A stretch of 64,000 bases of DNA from Paracoccaceae bacterium (GCA_024742835.1 JANSXS010000001.1:62001-126000); one strand, 5' to 3'. Shown: positions 16,592-25,572, numbered from the stretch's first letter. The notes: generated by a model from the sequence alone, not told the origin. Program-made: numbers and translations.

Positions 16592-17338
16592 TCAGTGCTG
16601 CAATATCTGGCTGAGGAACTGCTTTGTGCGGCCCCGTCGCGGGTTTTGAAAGAAATCCAGCGGCGGGGCCTGTTCCAGTATCCTGCCCTCATCCATGAAA
16701 ATCACACGGTCTGCGACCGACCGGGCGAACCCCATCTCATGGGTGACGCAAATCATTGTCATACCGTCCTTTGCCAGATCGACCATCACATCGAGAACCT
16801 CGTGGATCATTTCCGGGTCCAGCGCCGATGTGGGCTCGTCGAACAGCATGACCTGCGGCTTCATGCATAGCGCGCGGGCAATGGCCACCCGTTGCTGTTG
16901 CCCTCCCGAAAGCTGGATCGGGTATTTCTTTGCCTGTTCGGGGATCCTGACCCTCTCCAGGTAGTGCATCGCGATATCCTGCGCCTCTTGTCTGGTTATT
17001 TTGCGCACCAGCCGCTGTGCCAGCATCAGGTTCTTCAATACGGTCATATGTGGAAACAGGTTGAAGCTTTGAAACACCATGCCGACCTCGCGGCGCACCG
17101 CGTTCAGATCTTCCATTGCGTCCGTCAATTCTGTCTGGCCGATGAAAATTCGGCCCGCGTCATGCTTTTCCAGCCGGTTGATACAGCGGATCAGCGTGGA
17201 TTTGCCCGATCCCGACGGACCGCAAACCACGATACGCTCGCCGCTTGTCACGGTCAGGTCGATGTTTGCCAATGCCTGAAAATTGCCAAAGCGCTTGCCA
17301 ACGGCCTGCATCCGGATCAGCGGTGCATCGGATGTCAT
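16592..17338 (-). CDS. Polar amino-acid ABC transporter ATP-binding protein
   Basis: 248 aa, GlnQ/HisP size. Walker [12 protein letters not shown]-loop [17 protein letters not shown], signature [15 protein letters not shown], Walker [13 protein letters not shown] and switch His in VTHEMGFAR are all present and nearly canonical for the polar amino-acid uptake family. It is 1 base from the permease stop. It dimerises to drive import through the two permeases encoded just upstream. Confidence 0.94.
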   Translation of the reverse strand: MTSDAPLIRMQAVGKRFGNFQALANIDLTVTSGERIVVCGPSGSGKSTLIRCINRLEKHDAGRIFIGQTELTDAMEDLNAVRREVGMVFQSFNLFPHMTVLKNLMLAQRLVRKITRQEAQDIAMHYLERVRIPEQAKKYPIQLSGGQQQRVAIARALCMKPQVMLFDEPTSALDPEMIHEVLDVMVDLAKDGMTMICVTHEMGFARSVADRVIFMDEGRILEQAPPLDFFQNPRRGRTKQFLSQILQH

Positions 17339-17339
17339 G

Positions 17340-18035
17340 TCAGCCCTCTTTCAACGTGTAGCGGCCCAGATGACGTTCGATCCGGGCCACCAGTTTTTGG
17401 ATGAGGAATGTCAGGACCATGTAGACAATCGCCAGGGAAATGAAGATTTCATAGGGCGCATAGGTTTGCGCCACGATGGTGCGCGCGATGCCTGTCATTT
17501 CCATCAGGGTTATGGTGCTGGCCAGAGCGGTCGATTTCAGCAGGCTGATGATATCGTTGCCATAAGCGGGCAGGGCCAGCCGCGTGGCGATGGGGGTGGT
17601 CAGATAGACGAAGCGTTGTGTTTTCGACAGTCCCAATGCCTCGCCCGCCTCCAGCATACCGCGATCCACGCCCAGAACACCGCCGCGCAGGATTTCAGAG
17701 ACATAGGCCCCTGCGTTCAGGCTAAGCGCGAATACCGCGCAGCCGAACGGCTCCCGGAATACCGGCCAGAGAACGCTCTCGCGGATCACCTCAAGCTGTG
17801 GAAACCCGTAATATACGATGAAAATCTGCACCAGGATCGGCGTGCCGCGAAACACATAGATGTAGACTTGCGCAGGCCAGGACAGCCACCACTTGCCACT
17901 GATCCGCATCAGCATGAGCAGGGTGGCAAGGATCAACCCGAAGACAGCCGACAGGACCAACAATTGAAATGTCAGCCCGATCCCCATCAGCATCTTTGGC
18001 AGGGACTCGACGATGAGCGCCGTGTCAAAGCTCAT
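17340..18035 (-). CDS. Polar amino-acid ABC transporter permease (second)
   Basis: 231 aa, HisM/GlnP type with about five helices. The loop that contacts the ATPase is [35 protein letters not shown]. The start overlaps the stop of the first permease (ATGA at 18032-18035), indicating coupled synthesis of the heterodimer. It ends [17 protein letters not shown]. Confidence 0.92.
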   Translation of the reverse strand: MSFDTALIVESLPKMLMGIGLTFQLLVLSAVFGLILATLLMLMRISGKWWLSWPAQVYIYVFRGTPILVQIFIVYYGFPQLEVIRESVLWPVFREPFGCAVFALSLNAGAYVSEILRGGVLGVDRGMLEAGEALGLSKTQRFVYLTTPIATRLALPAYGNDIISLLKSTALASTITLMEMTGIARTIVAQTYAPYEIFISLAIVYMVLTFLIQKLVARIERHLGRYTLKEG

Positions 18036-18727
18036 GTGCCTTGCCTCAAATGGCGGTTTCCGTAACGCTCCAGCCCCATTACGGTCAGTGTGATGATGGT
18101 GGAAAAGCCCAGGTAAATCAGGCCGACGACGATATACATGGTGAAGGGCTGGCCGGTTGCGCCGATGGCCTGCTTGGCGACGAACAGCGTCTCGTTGAGG
18201 CCGATGATAGAAATCAGGGCCGTGTCCTTGATCAGCGACAGCATGTGATTGCCAAAGGCGGGCAGGGCCAACCGCCACATTTCCGGCACCCGGACATAGA
18301 AAAAGACCTGAAGGTTTGACATCCCGAGCGCGTGGGCGGCCTCGATACTGCCGGGCGTCACCCCCAGAAACGCGCCACGGAAGGTTTCGGTGGCGTAGGA
18401 GCCGACGATCAGCGCAATCGCAAAGGTGCCGGCCCAGAAGGGAGGCACATCGATGAACCGGATTTCGGGATTGAAGAGCTGCGCGATCGCGGTCAACGTG
18501 AGGGCGGTGCCGAAATACAGCAGCAGGATGACAAGGATTTCAGGCGTTCCGCGAAACACAACCGTGTAGGCCCCGGCAATGGTCCGGGCCAGCCGGTTGC
18601 CCGACAATTTGGCGGCCGCGCCGATGAGGCCGAAGATCACCATCAGGATCAGGGACGCGACAAACACCTGTGCCACCACCACAGAGCCTTGGAAAAAGTC
18701 GTCCCCCCATCCTGACAAGGCCTCCAA
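18032..18727 (-). CDS. Polar amino-acid ABC transporter permease (first)
   Basis: 231 aa, HisQ/GlnP type. The EAA-like loop reads EAAHALGMSNLQVFFYVRVPEMWRLALPAFGN. It pairs with the next gene product. It is separated from the upstream binding-protein gene by 88 bases that contain a strong hairpin (18768-18802), which suggests that binding protein is made in excess over the membrane subunits. Confidence 0.92.
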   Translation of the reverse strand: MEALSGWGDDFFQGSVVVAQVFVASLILMVIFGLIGAAAKLSGNRLARTIAGAYTVVFRGTPEILVILLLYFGTALTLTAIAQLFNPEIRFIDVPPFWAGTFAIALIVGSYATETFRGAFLGVTPGSIEAAHALGMSNLQVFFYVRVPEMWRLALPAFGNHMLSLIKDTALISIIGLNETLFVAKQAIGATGQPFTMYIVVGLIYLGFSTIITLTVMGLERYGNRHLRQGT

Positions 18728-18767
18728 TTGCTGTCCCTCTTGTGATCGTCAAACCGTGCAACGGCAA

Positions 18768-18802
18768 AAGGGCGGCGCGCCATCACTCTGCGCGCCGCCC
18801 TT
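18768..18802 (-). terminator. Hairpin between binding-protein and permease genes
   Basis: AAGGGCGGCGCGC (18768-18780) and its exact complement (18790-18802) form a 13-bp stem with a 9-base loop; four T residues follow on the minus strand. It probably acts as a partial terminator or 3' stabiliser for the binding-protein mRNA, since the permease genes are in the same orientation just downstream. Confidence 0.7.
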
Positions 18803-18815
18803 GCTGGCTATGGGC

Positions 18816-19622
18816 TTAGCTATCGCCCCAGTCTTCGTTGTGGATGGGGAAAGGGAAATATTGCAGGGCGTAGTCGGTCAGCTTGCCGTCATTGATCAAC
18901 TGCTTGATCGCCCCGTTCAGACGCGCCTTCAGCTCGGGCTGGCCCTGCCTCAGACCGATCCCGACACCGACGCCGAAGTACTCGACCTCGTTGATAGCGG
19001 GGCTGATGAATTCAAATCCGCTTCCGTTTTCCTGCGACAGGAACCGCAGATGGGCTTTCATCGGGTTGGTGATGATGGCATCCACCCGGCCATTGACCAG
19101 ATCGAGATACATTTCCTCGTTGCCGTCATAAAGCACGATATCGGCATCCGGCAGCTTGGCGTTGAACCAGTTCTCATAGGTGGAGGCCCGCTCGACCCCG
19201 ATGCGCAGCCCGTCGAAATTGGCCGCGATAGGCGCGCCCGCGTCGTCGAACAAGTTCATGTCCTGACCCGATTTGCCGATGATGCGGCCGACGGAGTCAC
19301 GATATGGGCTGGAGAAGTCGATCTTTTCAAGACGGCTTTCGGTGATCGACATGGAGGCGACGATCAGGTCAAACTTGTTGGCCAGAAGCGCCGGGATCAT
19401 CCCGTCCCACTGCTGACACACGAATTCGAGATCGGCGCCGATAATATCGGCGACGCCCTTTGCGACGTCGACGTCATAGCCCGCCAACTCGCCGGTTTCG
19501 GTCTTGTAGTTGAAAGGCGCATAGGTGCATTCCATGCCCACGCGCAGCGTTTCGGCCGAGGCCGGCGCGCCAAGCGCAACCGCCGTGACAGCGGCGGCGA
19601 TCAGATGTTTCAGTGACGTCAT
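18816..19622 (-). CDS. Polar amino-acid ABC transporter substrate-binding protein
   Basis: 268 aa. A Sec signal peptide (MTSLKHLIAAAVTAVALGAPASA) precedes the mature start ETLRVGMECTYAPFNYKT, typical of SBP family 3 binding proteins. Ligand-site segments include GYDVDVAKGVADIIG, LIVASMSITESRLEKIDFSSPY and the ANFDGLRIGVERASTYENW lobe. First gene of the minus-strand transporter operon. Lysine/arginine/ornithine-type ligand is plausible, but the specificity cannot be fixed by eye. Confidence 0.92.
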   Translation of the reverse strand: MTSLKHLIAAAVTAVALGAPASAETLRVGMECTYAPFNYKTETGELAGYDVDVAKGVADIIGADLEFVCQQWDGMIPALLANKFDLIVASMSITESRLEKIDFSSPYRDSVGRIIGKSGQDMNLFDDAGAPIAANFDGLRIGVERASTYENWFNAKLPDADIVLYDGNEEMYLDLVNGRVDAIITNPMKAHLRFLSQENGSGFEFISPAINEVEYFGVGVGIGLRQGQPELKARLNGAIKQLINDGKLTDYALQYFPFPIHNEDWGDS

Positions 19623-19740
19623 GGTCCTATGACCCTCTTTTTGAACTGTTTGTAGATTGCGTGTAGCTGGCGTCTGTAACGTCTTTTTGAAGTGCATGGG
19701 CAAAGCCTGCTTTGGCGATGTCGCCTCGGCCCCGTGGATG

Positions 19741-20106
19741 TCACAGACTGCTGGCATATCGCGTCAGCCACTCATGCTGATGGTCGTTTTCCACCGTCTT
19801 GGGAAATTGGCGGCGCAGCAGGCGCAGTGCGGTTTCGGTTTCATACCCGGCGTCGATCAAGTGCATGGCGGCGACCGCCCCGATCCGGCCTGCACCATGG
19901 TGACGGCACACCCCGACACAGGCACCAGAGGCAAACACCCTCCCGAAGGTGGCAGACAGCCGTCGCCAGGCCTGCATGAAGCCCGCGCCGAGGACGGAAT
20001 AACTCGCGATGGGCAAGACGTTACAGCGCATACCTCTGGCATTGACCGCCCGCCACAACATGGCGATCGTGTCCCCGGGGCGTTCAGCGGGCTGGGTCAG
20101 GACCAC
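19741..20106 (-). pseudogene. Degenerate dual-specificity-phosphatase-like gene
   Basis: 121 codons. The order of elements follows small bacterial protein-tyrosine/dual-specificity phosphatases: RAVNARGMRCNVLPIA (where LPIRD normally carries the general acid), then CRHHGAGRIGAVAAMHLI (P-loop helix, normally HCxxGxGRxG), and ENDHQHEWLTRY near the C-terminus. The catalytic Cys position relative to the GxGR element is shifted (aligned Arg), and the general-acid Asp is absent. The N-terminal third of the family is missing and no ribosome site precedes the first ATG. Most likely a decaying gene; a non-catalytic pseudophosphatase is possible. Confidence 0.5.
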
Positions 20107-20145
20107 AAGCAGCCTGACCTGCTCCTCTTGGAGTACGCGTTTCGT

Positions 20146-20255
20146 AAAGCGTTTCGCCTTTAACCCGAGGCATCAATTGAAGGCGAAACACCCGCAATGC
20201 TGGTCTGTTGCGTGCGCTTCACAAGGTGTGATTCAGGTTTTTCGCGAAACGCTTT
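20146..20255. repeat. 110-base element with 12-bp terminal inverted repeats
   Basis: AAAGCGTTTCGC (20146-20157) is repeated in exact inverse as GCGAAACGCTTT (20244-20255). Inside, GTTTCGCCTT (20151-20160) pairs with AAGGCGAAAC (20180-20189). There is no coding potential. Related imperfect copies are at 45777-45843 and, more loosely, 55900-55947 and 46187-46196. It resembles a REP/MITE-type intergenic repeat. Confidence 0.6.
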
Positions 20256-20302
20256 GGTTAGCTCTGTTCAGGGTTTGGTCCTCTCCTGACCGTTTGTGAT
20301 AC

Positions 20303-20356
20303 TCCCGTGGGGGTGAGCCCGTCACGCAATCCGTGGGATGAGTCCGTCCGGGGAAA
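20303..20356 (+). repeat. Imperfect tandem duplication of 27 bases
   Basis: The two units (20303-20329 and 20330-20356) share CCGTGGG, TGAG and CCGTC in the same order. No coding or structured-RNA assignment could be supported. Confidence 0.35.
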
Positions 20357-20413
20357 GGGGAACCTCCGCCATCACCCGATTTGTGCAACGTAGCCTCGGA
20401 AAGGTGGCAGGGA

Positions 20414-21151
20414 TCAGCCCGTGCCGCCAATCCTGGAGAGGATATCCTTGAGGTTTGTATCCCCGTGCGGTCGCTCGCGCAGATCAAGTGCCGACACGAT
20501 GTCGACAAGATGAGATGTCATCAGGGCTTCGGCTTCTTTCCCGTCGGCGGCCCGGAACGCCTCCATCAGCGCGTGATGCGCGTGCTTGTCGCACAGTGCG
20601 CTTTGCCGTTGCCAGTAAAGCGCGATGACCAGAGAAGAGCGCGCGATTAGCTGCTCGATAAAATTGGCGATGATGGTCTGATCGGCAAGGCGCGAGATTT
20701 CGATGTGGAACTGTCCCGACAGGCGCAGCGCCTTGCCGGCCTCTCCGGCGGCCAGCGCCTTGTGCTCCGCCTCGATATGGGCTTCGAGGATGGCAAGACC
20801 TTCCGGCGTCATGCGTTCCGCCGCAGAACGCGCGGTGCGCGGCTCCAGCAGGGCGCGCGCCTCGAACACCTCGCGGGCCTCGCGAATGGTGGGGCGCGCC
20901 ACGAACGCGCCGCGATTGCGTTTGAGTTCCACAAGGTTTTCGTGGGCCAGCGATTGCAACGCCGAGCGAACCACCGTGCGGGATACGGAAAACACATCGC
21001 TCAACTCATCCTCGCCCAGCTTGGTGCCCGGCGCCAGATGATGTTCGTGAATGGCTTGCGACAGGGCCTGCACCATGCGGTCGCGCGGTGTCTCGCGGTT
21101 CGCCGTTGGAGATAGGGAAGTCTCCATCGGGTGGTGAATGAGGTTGTCCAT
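20414..21151 (-). CDS. GntR-family (FCD) transcriptional regulator
   Basis: 245 aa with the chosen start. The winged HTH is at about residues 25-90 (PGTKLGEDELSDVFSVSRTVVRSALQSLAHENLVEL), followed by an all-helical FCD effector domain with metal-ligand pattern residues such as FHIEISRLADQ and HHALMEAFRAADG. The start is uncertain: ATGs at 21160, 21151 and 21127 all lack a clear ribosome site. Divergent from the ureide transporter/catabolism operon and therefore its probable repressor, with an ureide or intermediate as effector (inference). Confidence 0.9.
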   Translation of the reverse strand: MDNLIHHPMETSLSPTANRETPRDRMVQALSQAIHEHHLAPGTKLGEDELSDVFSVSRTVVRSALQSLAHENLVELKRNRGAFVARPTIREAREVFEARALLEPRTARSAAERMTPEGLAILEAHIEAEHKALAAGEAGKALRLSGQFHIEISRLADQTIIANFIEQLIARSSLVIALYWQRQSALCDKHAHHALMEAFRAADGKEAEALMTSHLVDIVSALDLRERPHGDTNLKDILSRIGGTG

Positions 21152-21217
21152 GGGAATCATTTTGTATGTATGCACGGCCCGGTACAAGCATTTGACAGAT
21201 AACATGCAGTAATATCC

Positions 21218-21235
21218 AAAACTGTATACAATTTT
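21218..21235. promoter_or_regulatory. Candidate GntR operator
   Basis: AAAACTGTATACAATTTT is a near-perfect 18-bp palindrome centred on TGTATACA, a form typical for FadR/FCD-type GntR operators. It lies between the divergent GntR gene and the transporter ATPase gene. A related TTGTATGTATGCA lies at about 21163-21175 next to the regulator start. Confidence 0.6.
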
Positions 21236-21375
21236 GTGCACGAGATTGTCGCAGATACAAGAATCTTCGCCTAAATATTGTGCTTTTGCGGAATTGTCCG
21301 GTTCGCGCGCAGGCCGGGCGTTGTGCGATGGCGGGTGTCGTCCTCTGCTGGGCCTGTGCAACGCCGGAACACCAC

Positions 21376-22356
21376 ATGACACCTGCCGATCTTGAACTTG
21401 TTTCGCTGACCAAACGCTACGGTTCCACCGTTGCGGTGGATGCGGTCAATCATCATTTCAAGGCGGGCACCTATGCCTGTCTTCTGGGGCCGTCGGGCTG
21501 TGGCAAGTCGTCGACGCTGCGGATGGTCGCCGGGCACGAGAATGTCTCGGACGGGGCCGTGTTGCTGGGCGGGCGGGATATTTCCCACCTGTCTCCAGCC
21601 AGGCGCGGCACCGCGATGATGTTTCAGAACTACGCGCTGTTTCCGCATCTTAGCGTCCGGGACAATGTGGCCTTCAGCCTCAAGATGGCTGGCGTGGACA
21701 AGGCTACGCGCCACGGCAGGGCGGGCGAAATGCTGGAACTGGTGGATATGTCCGCCTATGCCAACCGGCTGCCCGCGCAGCTTTCGGGCGGGCAGCAACA
21801 GCGCGTCGCGCTGGCCCGCGCGCTGATCACCCGTCCGCAGATCCTGTTGCTGGACGAACCCCTGTCGGCGCTTGATCCGTTCCTGCGGGTGCGGATGCGG
21901 GCCGAGTTGAAGAAATTGCAACGCGAGCTTGGCATCAGCTTTCTGCATGTCACGCACGGGCAGGACGAGGCGCTGGCGCTGGCCGACGAGATCGTGGTGA
22001 TGAATGACGCCCGCATAGAACAGGCCGGCTCCGCGCGCGAGGTGTTCAACGCGCCGCGGACAGAATTCGTGGCGCGCTTCATGGGGGGGCACAACGTCAT
22101 CGCGCTGCCCGAGGGGCATGTCGCGCTGCGCACGGATGCGATGCAACTGATCGACCCCGCGCAGGCAAAGGTCGAAGGGGTCGTTACCGCCATCGAATAC
22201 CAGGGAACCCATGTCGCGCTGACCGCGCGTGTTGCGGGCGATCAGGACGTGACCGCGCTGATGCCTGACGCCGCGTTTTTCGCGGCTCCGCAGGATATCG
22301 GGCAGACGGTGGGCCTGTATTGGGATCCGGGCGCGGCGCACAAGCTAAAGACCTGA
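21376..22356 (+). CDS. PotA-like ABC transporter ATP-binding protein
   Basis: 326 aa. Walker A GPSGCGKSS, Q-loop MMFQNYALFPHLSVRDN, signature [15 protein letters not shown], Walker B LLLDEPLSALD, switch His HVTHGQDEA, then a C-terminal TOBE-like domain (HVALRTDAMQLIDPAQ). The order ATPase, binding protein, two permeases is common for spermidine/putrescine-type (PotABCD) importers. Start chosen at 21376 by family alignment; ATG at 21328 is possible. The catabolic genes downstream suggest the cargo is a ureide or purine derivative, not a polyamine (inference). Confidence 0.9.
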   Translation: MTPADLELVSLTKRYGSTVAVDAVNHHFKAGTYACLLGPSGCGKSSTLRMVAGHENVSDGAVLLGGRDISHLSPARRGTAMMFQNYALFPHLSVRDNVAFSLKMAGVDKATRHGRAGEMLELVDMSAYANRLPAQLSGGQQQRVALARALITRPQILLLDEPLSALDPFLRVRMRAELKKLQRELGISFLHVTHGQDEALALADEIVVMNDARIEQAGSAREVFNAPRTEFVARFMGGHNVIALPEGHVALRTDAMQLIDPAQAKVEGVVTAIEYQGTHVALTARVAGDQDVTALMPDAAFFAAPQDIGQTVGLYWDPGAAHKLKT

Positions 22357-22396
22357 AAAGCCGAAGTAAAAAGTAACCAACAGAGAGGAAAGCATC

Positions 22397-23671
22397 ATGA
22401 CAACAATCAGCAAGGTAAGATACAGCCGTCGGTCCCTTCTCAAGGCGGGGGGCGCGATGGCTGCGGCCTCGGCGCTGCCCGCTCCGATGGTCTGGGGACA
22501 AGAGACGAAAAACATCGTGCTGCGCCAGTTCGGCACTGGCGTATCCAACCTCAACGAGGTGGCGCAGAAGGTGAAAGAGGATCTGGGCATCACGCTTGAG
22601 ATGACCGCGCTTGACACCGACAGCGTCACGCAGCGCGCCGCAACCCAGCCCGACAGTTTCGATATCGCCGATATCGAGTATTTCGTGTGCAAGAAGGTCT
22701 GGCCGACAGGCAATCTGCAGGCGATGGATACCGCCAAGATCGACAATTACGACAAAATCGTGGGCATCTTCCGCGATGGCAAGCTGACCCCCGAAAGCGA
22801 GATTGCCCAAGGCACCGCGCCGCATTCCGTGGGCTTTGTCGACGGGCCGGGCGGGACCGACTTTGCGGATAATGAGAGCGGCTGGATGACCCTGATCCCG
22901 ACGATCTACAACGCCGACACGCTGGGTATCCGCCCCGACCTGATCGGGCGTCCGATCGAAAGCTGGACGGAATTGCTGAACCCCGAATTCAAGGGCAAGG
23001 CGTCGATCCTCGACATTTCCTCGATCGGGATCATGGACATGGCCATGGTCTGCGAGGCGATGGGCGAAATCACCTATGGCGATAAGGGCAACATGACCCG
23101 AGAGGAAATCGACAAGACCATTGCTATCTTCACAGAGGCCAAGAAAGCCGGGCAATTCCGTGCTTTCTGGAAGAGCTTTGACGAAAGCGTCAACCTGATG
23201 GCCTCGGGCGAGGTGGTGATCCAGTCGATGTGGTCGCCCGCGATCACCGCCGTGCGCTCGCGCGGGATCCCGTGTGTCTACCAGCCGCTCAAGGAAGGCT
23301 ATCGCAGCTGGGGCGGCGGCATCGGCCTGTCGTCCAGCCTGTCAGGGATGGAGCTGGATGCGGCCTATGAATACATCAATTGGTATTTGTCGGGCTGGGT
23401 CGGCGGCTTCTTGATGCGTCAGGGCTACTACTCCGCCGTGCCGGAAACCTCCAAGGCGTTCATGTCCGAAAACGAATGGGGCTACTGGTTCGAGGGCAAG
23501 GAAGCCACCGACACGATCACGTCCCCCTTCGGCGACGCATTGGCAGAGGCGGGCGAGATCCGCGACGGCGGCTCGTTCAACGACCGAATGGGTGCCGTGG
23601 CGTGCTGGAACTCGGTGATGGACGAGAACCAGTACATGGTGCGCAAGTGGAACGAGTTCATCTCGGCTTGA
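22397..23671 (+). CDS. Extracellular solute-binding protein, PotD-like, Tat-exported
   Basis: 424 aa. A twin-arginine signal (YSRRSLLKAGGAMAAA, RR at 11-12) with cleavage near VWGQE. The mature protein shows the SBP family 1/PotD fold pattern: NIVLRQFGTGVSN, FDIADIEYFVCKKVWPTGNLQ, SGWMTLIPTIYNADTLGI, and ASGEVVIQSMWSPAITAVRSRG. Tat export implies folding before secretion. It lies between ATPase and permease genes; a hairpin follows it. Ligand unknown, ureide-type by context. Confidence 0.9.
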   Translation: MTTISKVRYSRRSLLKAGGAMAAASALPAPMVWGQETKNIVLRQFGTGVSNLNEVAQKVKEDLGITLEMTALDTDSVTQRAATQPDSFDIADIEYFVCKKVWPTGNLQAMDTAKIDNYDKIVGIFRDGKLTPESEIAQGTAPHSVGFVDGPGGTDFADNESGWMTLIPTIYNADTLGIRPDLIGRPIESWTELLNPEFKGKASILDISSIGIMDMAMVCEAMGEITYGDKGNMTREEIDKTIAIFTEAKKAGQFRAFWKSFDESVNLMASGEVVIQSMWSPAITAVRSRGIPCVYQPLKEGYRSWGGGIGLSSSLSGMELDAAYEYINWYLSGWVGGFLMRQGYYSAVPETSKAFMSENEWGYWFEGKEATDTITSPFGDALAEAGEIRDGGSFNDRMGAVACWNSVMDENQYMVRKWNEFISA

Positions 23672-23680
23672 TCGCGCAAG

Positions 23681-23715
23681 GGCCTGTCCCGGCCATCTGC
23701 GGGTCGGGGCAGGCC
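23681..23715 (+). terminator. Hairpin between binding-protein and permease genes
   Basis: GGCCTGTCCCG (23681-23691) pairs with CGGGGCAGGCC (23705-23715), one mismatch. No T-tract, so an mRNA-stabilising or attenuating hairpin is more likely than a full terminator. Confidence 0.5.
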
Positions 23716-23750
23716 ATCCCAAGCAATATCACAGGCACTGGTCTTTCAGA

Positions 23751-24608
23751 ATGCTCAGGTCAAAAGACACAATACTTGCCTGGATTCAGGCCGCACCGCT
23801 GGCGGTCGTCCTGCTGGGCTTTCTGGTGGCGCCGATCATCATGATCGTGATCGTCAGCTTCTGGGGTGCGACGGAATATTCCATCTATCCCGATTTCCAG
23901 TTCGACAATTACGCCTTCCTGTTGACTTCGCCGGTCACCTACACGGTCTTTTTCAACACGTTCAAATATGCGCTGATCACCTGGGCCTTTACCCTGACCA
24001 TCGGCTTCACGGTCGCCTATTTCCTGGCCTTCGAGCTGCGCAGCCTGAAATGGCAGATAGCGCTCTTTTTGATTTGCACGATTCCCTTCTGGACGTCGAA
24101 CATCATCCGCATGATCAGCTGGATACCGTTTCTGGGGCGCAATGGCATCGCCAACCAGACACTTATTTCATGGGGCGTCATCGACGAGCCGCTTGATTGG
24201 CTTCTGTTTTCGGATTTCTCGGTGATCCTGGCCTTTGTGCATCTTTACACGCTGTTCATGGTCGTGCCGATCTTCAATTCGATGATGCGCATCGACCGCT
24301 CGTTGATCGAGGCGGCGCGCGACAGCGGTGCGACCGGGTTTCAGACGCTGTGGAACGTGATCATCCCGCTATGCAAGCCGGGGATCATGATCGGCACGAT
24401 CTTTGTCGTGACATTGGTGATGGGCGATTTCATCACCGTGCGGTTCATGAGCGGCTCTCAACGGGCCAATGTCGGACGGCTTATTTCAAACGATATCAGC
24501 CTGTTGCAATATCCCTCCGCCTCTGCCACCGCCGTGGTGCTGCTATGCACCGTACTGCTGGTGATCGCCATCCTGTTGCGTTTCGTCGATATCAGAAAGG
24601 AGCTGTGA
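23751..24608 (+). CDS. PotB-like ABC transporter permease
   Basis: 285 aa with six predicted helices. N-terminal helix APLAVVLLGFLVAPIIMIVIVSFW; the ATPase-coupling loop is IEAARDSGATGFQTLWNVIIPLCKPGIM. First membrane subunit of the PotABCD-like importer. A 109-base spacer with a CCGG palindrome separates it from the second permease. Confidence 0.92.
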   Translation: MLRSKDTILAWIQAAPLAVVLLGFLVAPIIMIVIVSFWGATEYSIYPDFQFDNYAFLLTSPVTYTVFFNTFKYALITWAFTLTIGFTVAYFLAFELRSLKWQIALFLICTIPFWTSNIIRMISWIPFLGRNGIANQTLISWGVIDEPLDWLLFSDFSVILAFVHLYTLFMVVPIFNSMMRIDRSLIEAARDSGATGFQTLWNVIIPLCKPGIMIGTIFVVTLVMGDFITVRFMSGSQRANVGRLISNDISLLQYPSASATAVVLLCTVLLVIAILLRFVDIRKEL

Positions 24609-24686
24609 TCCATGCCGTACGCCGTCAATGCCAACCGCTGCGCCCCGTGCCTGACCGTTCGGCTTGACCGGCACCTGCGCAAGGAG

Positions 24687-24707
24687 GCCCCGGATCAGGT
24701 CCGGGGC
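24687..24707. repeat. CCGG-type palindromic repeat between permease genes
   Basis: GCCCCGGA (24687-24694) and TCCGGGGC (24700-24707) around a 5-base loop. It matches the general form of a widespread alphaproteobacterial intergenic palindrome. It is inserted inside the operon just upstream of the second permease start. Confidence 0.55.
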
Positions 24708-24717
24708 GGGTGATCCC

Positions 24718-25572
24718 ATGGAGCAACGCGGACGCAGCTTTTACGTGCTTGGTGCCTTTTTCGGCCTTTTTGTCCTGTTCCTTTACGGGCCGATCATCAC
24801 CATCGGGGTTCTCAGCTTTCAGGGGCCACAAGGCGGGCTGACCTTTCCGATGAACGGCACCTCGCTGCACTGGTTCCGCGATCTGTTCGAGCAGCAGGCG
24901 GTGGGCGATATCTGGGGCAGTTTCCGGCGGTCGCTGGCGCTTGCGCTGATGGTGATGGTCACCACCGTCGTGGTGTCGGTTCTGGGCGGTCTGGCCTTTC
25001 GCAAGCGGTTTCGCGGGTCGGGCGCGCTGTTTTACCTTGCCATCGCTTCGCTGGTGATCCCGTCGATCCTTGTGTCGCTTGGTGTCGGGCTGATCTTCAA
25101 CCAACTGGGTTTTCGGGTGCATTGGGCCAGTTCCGGCTATGGCTCGCAGCTGACATGGACGCTGCCATTCGGGTTGTTGATCATGTTCGCGGTCTTCAAC
25201 CGTTTCGATAAAAGCTATGAGGAGGCCGCCCGCGATCAGGGTGCCAGCCCGTGGCAGACCTTTGCCCATGTCGTCCTGCCGATCATCGCGCCCTCGCTTC
25301 TGGGGGTGGCGCTGTTCGGCTTCACGCTCAGCTATGACGAGTTCGCCCGCACGCTGCTGACCGCCGGAAGCTACAATACCCTGCCGCTGGAAATCTTCGG
25401 CATGACCACCAATGTGACCTCGCCGGTGATCTATGCGCTTGGCACGCTGACCACGGTGTTTTCCCTGCTTGTGATCGGTTTGTTCTTTCTGGTGGTGTGG
25501 CTTATTGAACGCAGCAAGGCTCGAAAGGCGGCGGCCCCGGTACGCCGCCCCAATACCCGGAGGGCGGGATGA
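24718..25572 (+). CDS. PotC-like ABC transporter permease
   Basis: 284 aa with six predicted helices (first SFYVLGAFFGLFVLFLYGPI). The coupling loop is YEEAARDQGASPWQTFAHVVLPIIAPSL. The stop overlaps the racemase start (ATGA at 25569-25572), which ties transport and catabolism in one operon. Confidence 0.92.
   Translation: MEQRGRSFYVLGAFFGLFVLFLYGPIITIGVLSFQGPQGGLTFPMNGTSLHWFRDLFEQQAVGDIWGSFRRSLALALMVMVTTVVVSVLGGLAFRKRFRGSGALFYLAIASLVIPSILVSLGVGLIFNQLGFRVHWASSGYGSQLTWTLPFGLLIMFAVFNRFDKSYEEAARDQGASPWQTFAHVVLPIIAPSLLGVALFGFTLSYDEFARTLLTAGSYNTLPLEIFGMTTNVTSPVIYALGTLTTVFSLLVIGLFFLVVWLIERSKARKAAAPVRRPNTRRAG

Larger units (their letters stand above)
19623..20413. other. Gene-poor stretch with decayed gene and repeats
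   Basis: About 790 bases between the amino-acid transporter and the GntR regulator. It contains a degraded phosphatase-like reading frame (19741-20106), a 110-base element with 12-bp terminal inverted repeats (20146-20255) and an imperfect 27-base tandem duplication (20303-20356). No other gene is evident. This concentration of debris is unlike the rest of the window and marks a probable insertion or deletion point. Confidence 0.6.

Noticed and set aside
20325-20360. Hammerhead-ribozyme-like string (gatgagtccgtccgggg)
   Set aside because: The invariant CUGAUGA core is not met (GGGAUGA) and stem II does not pair, so it is treated as part of the tandem duplication.
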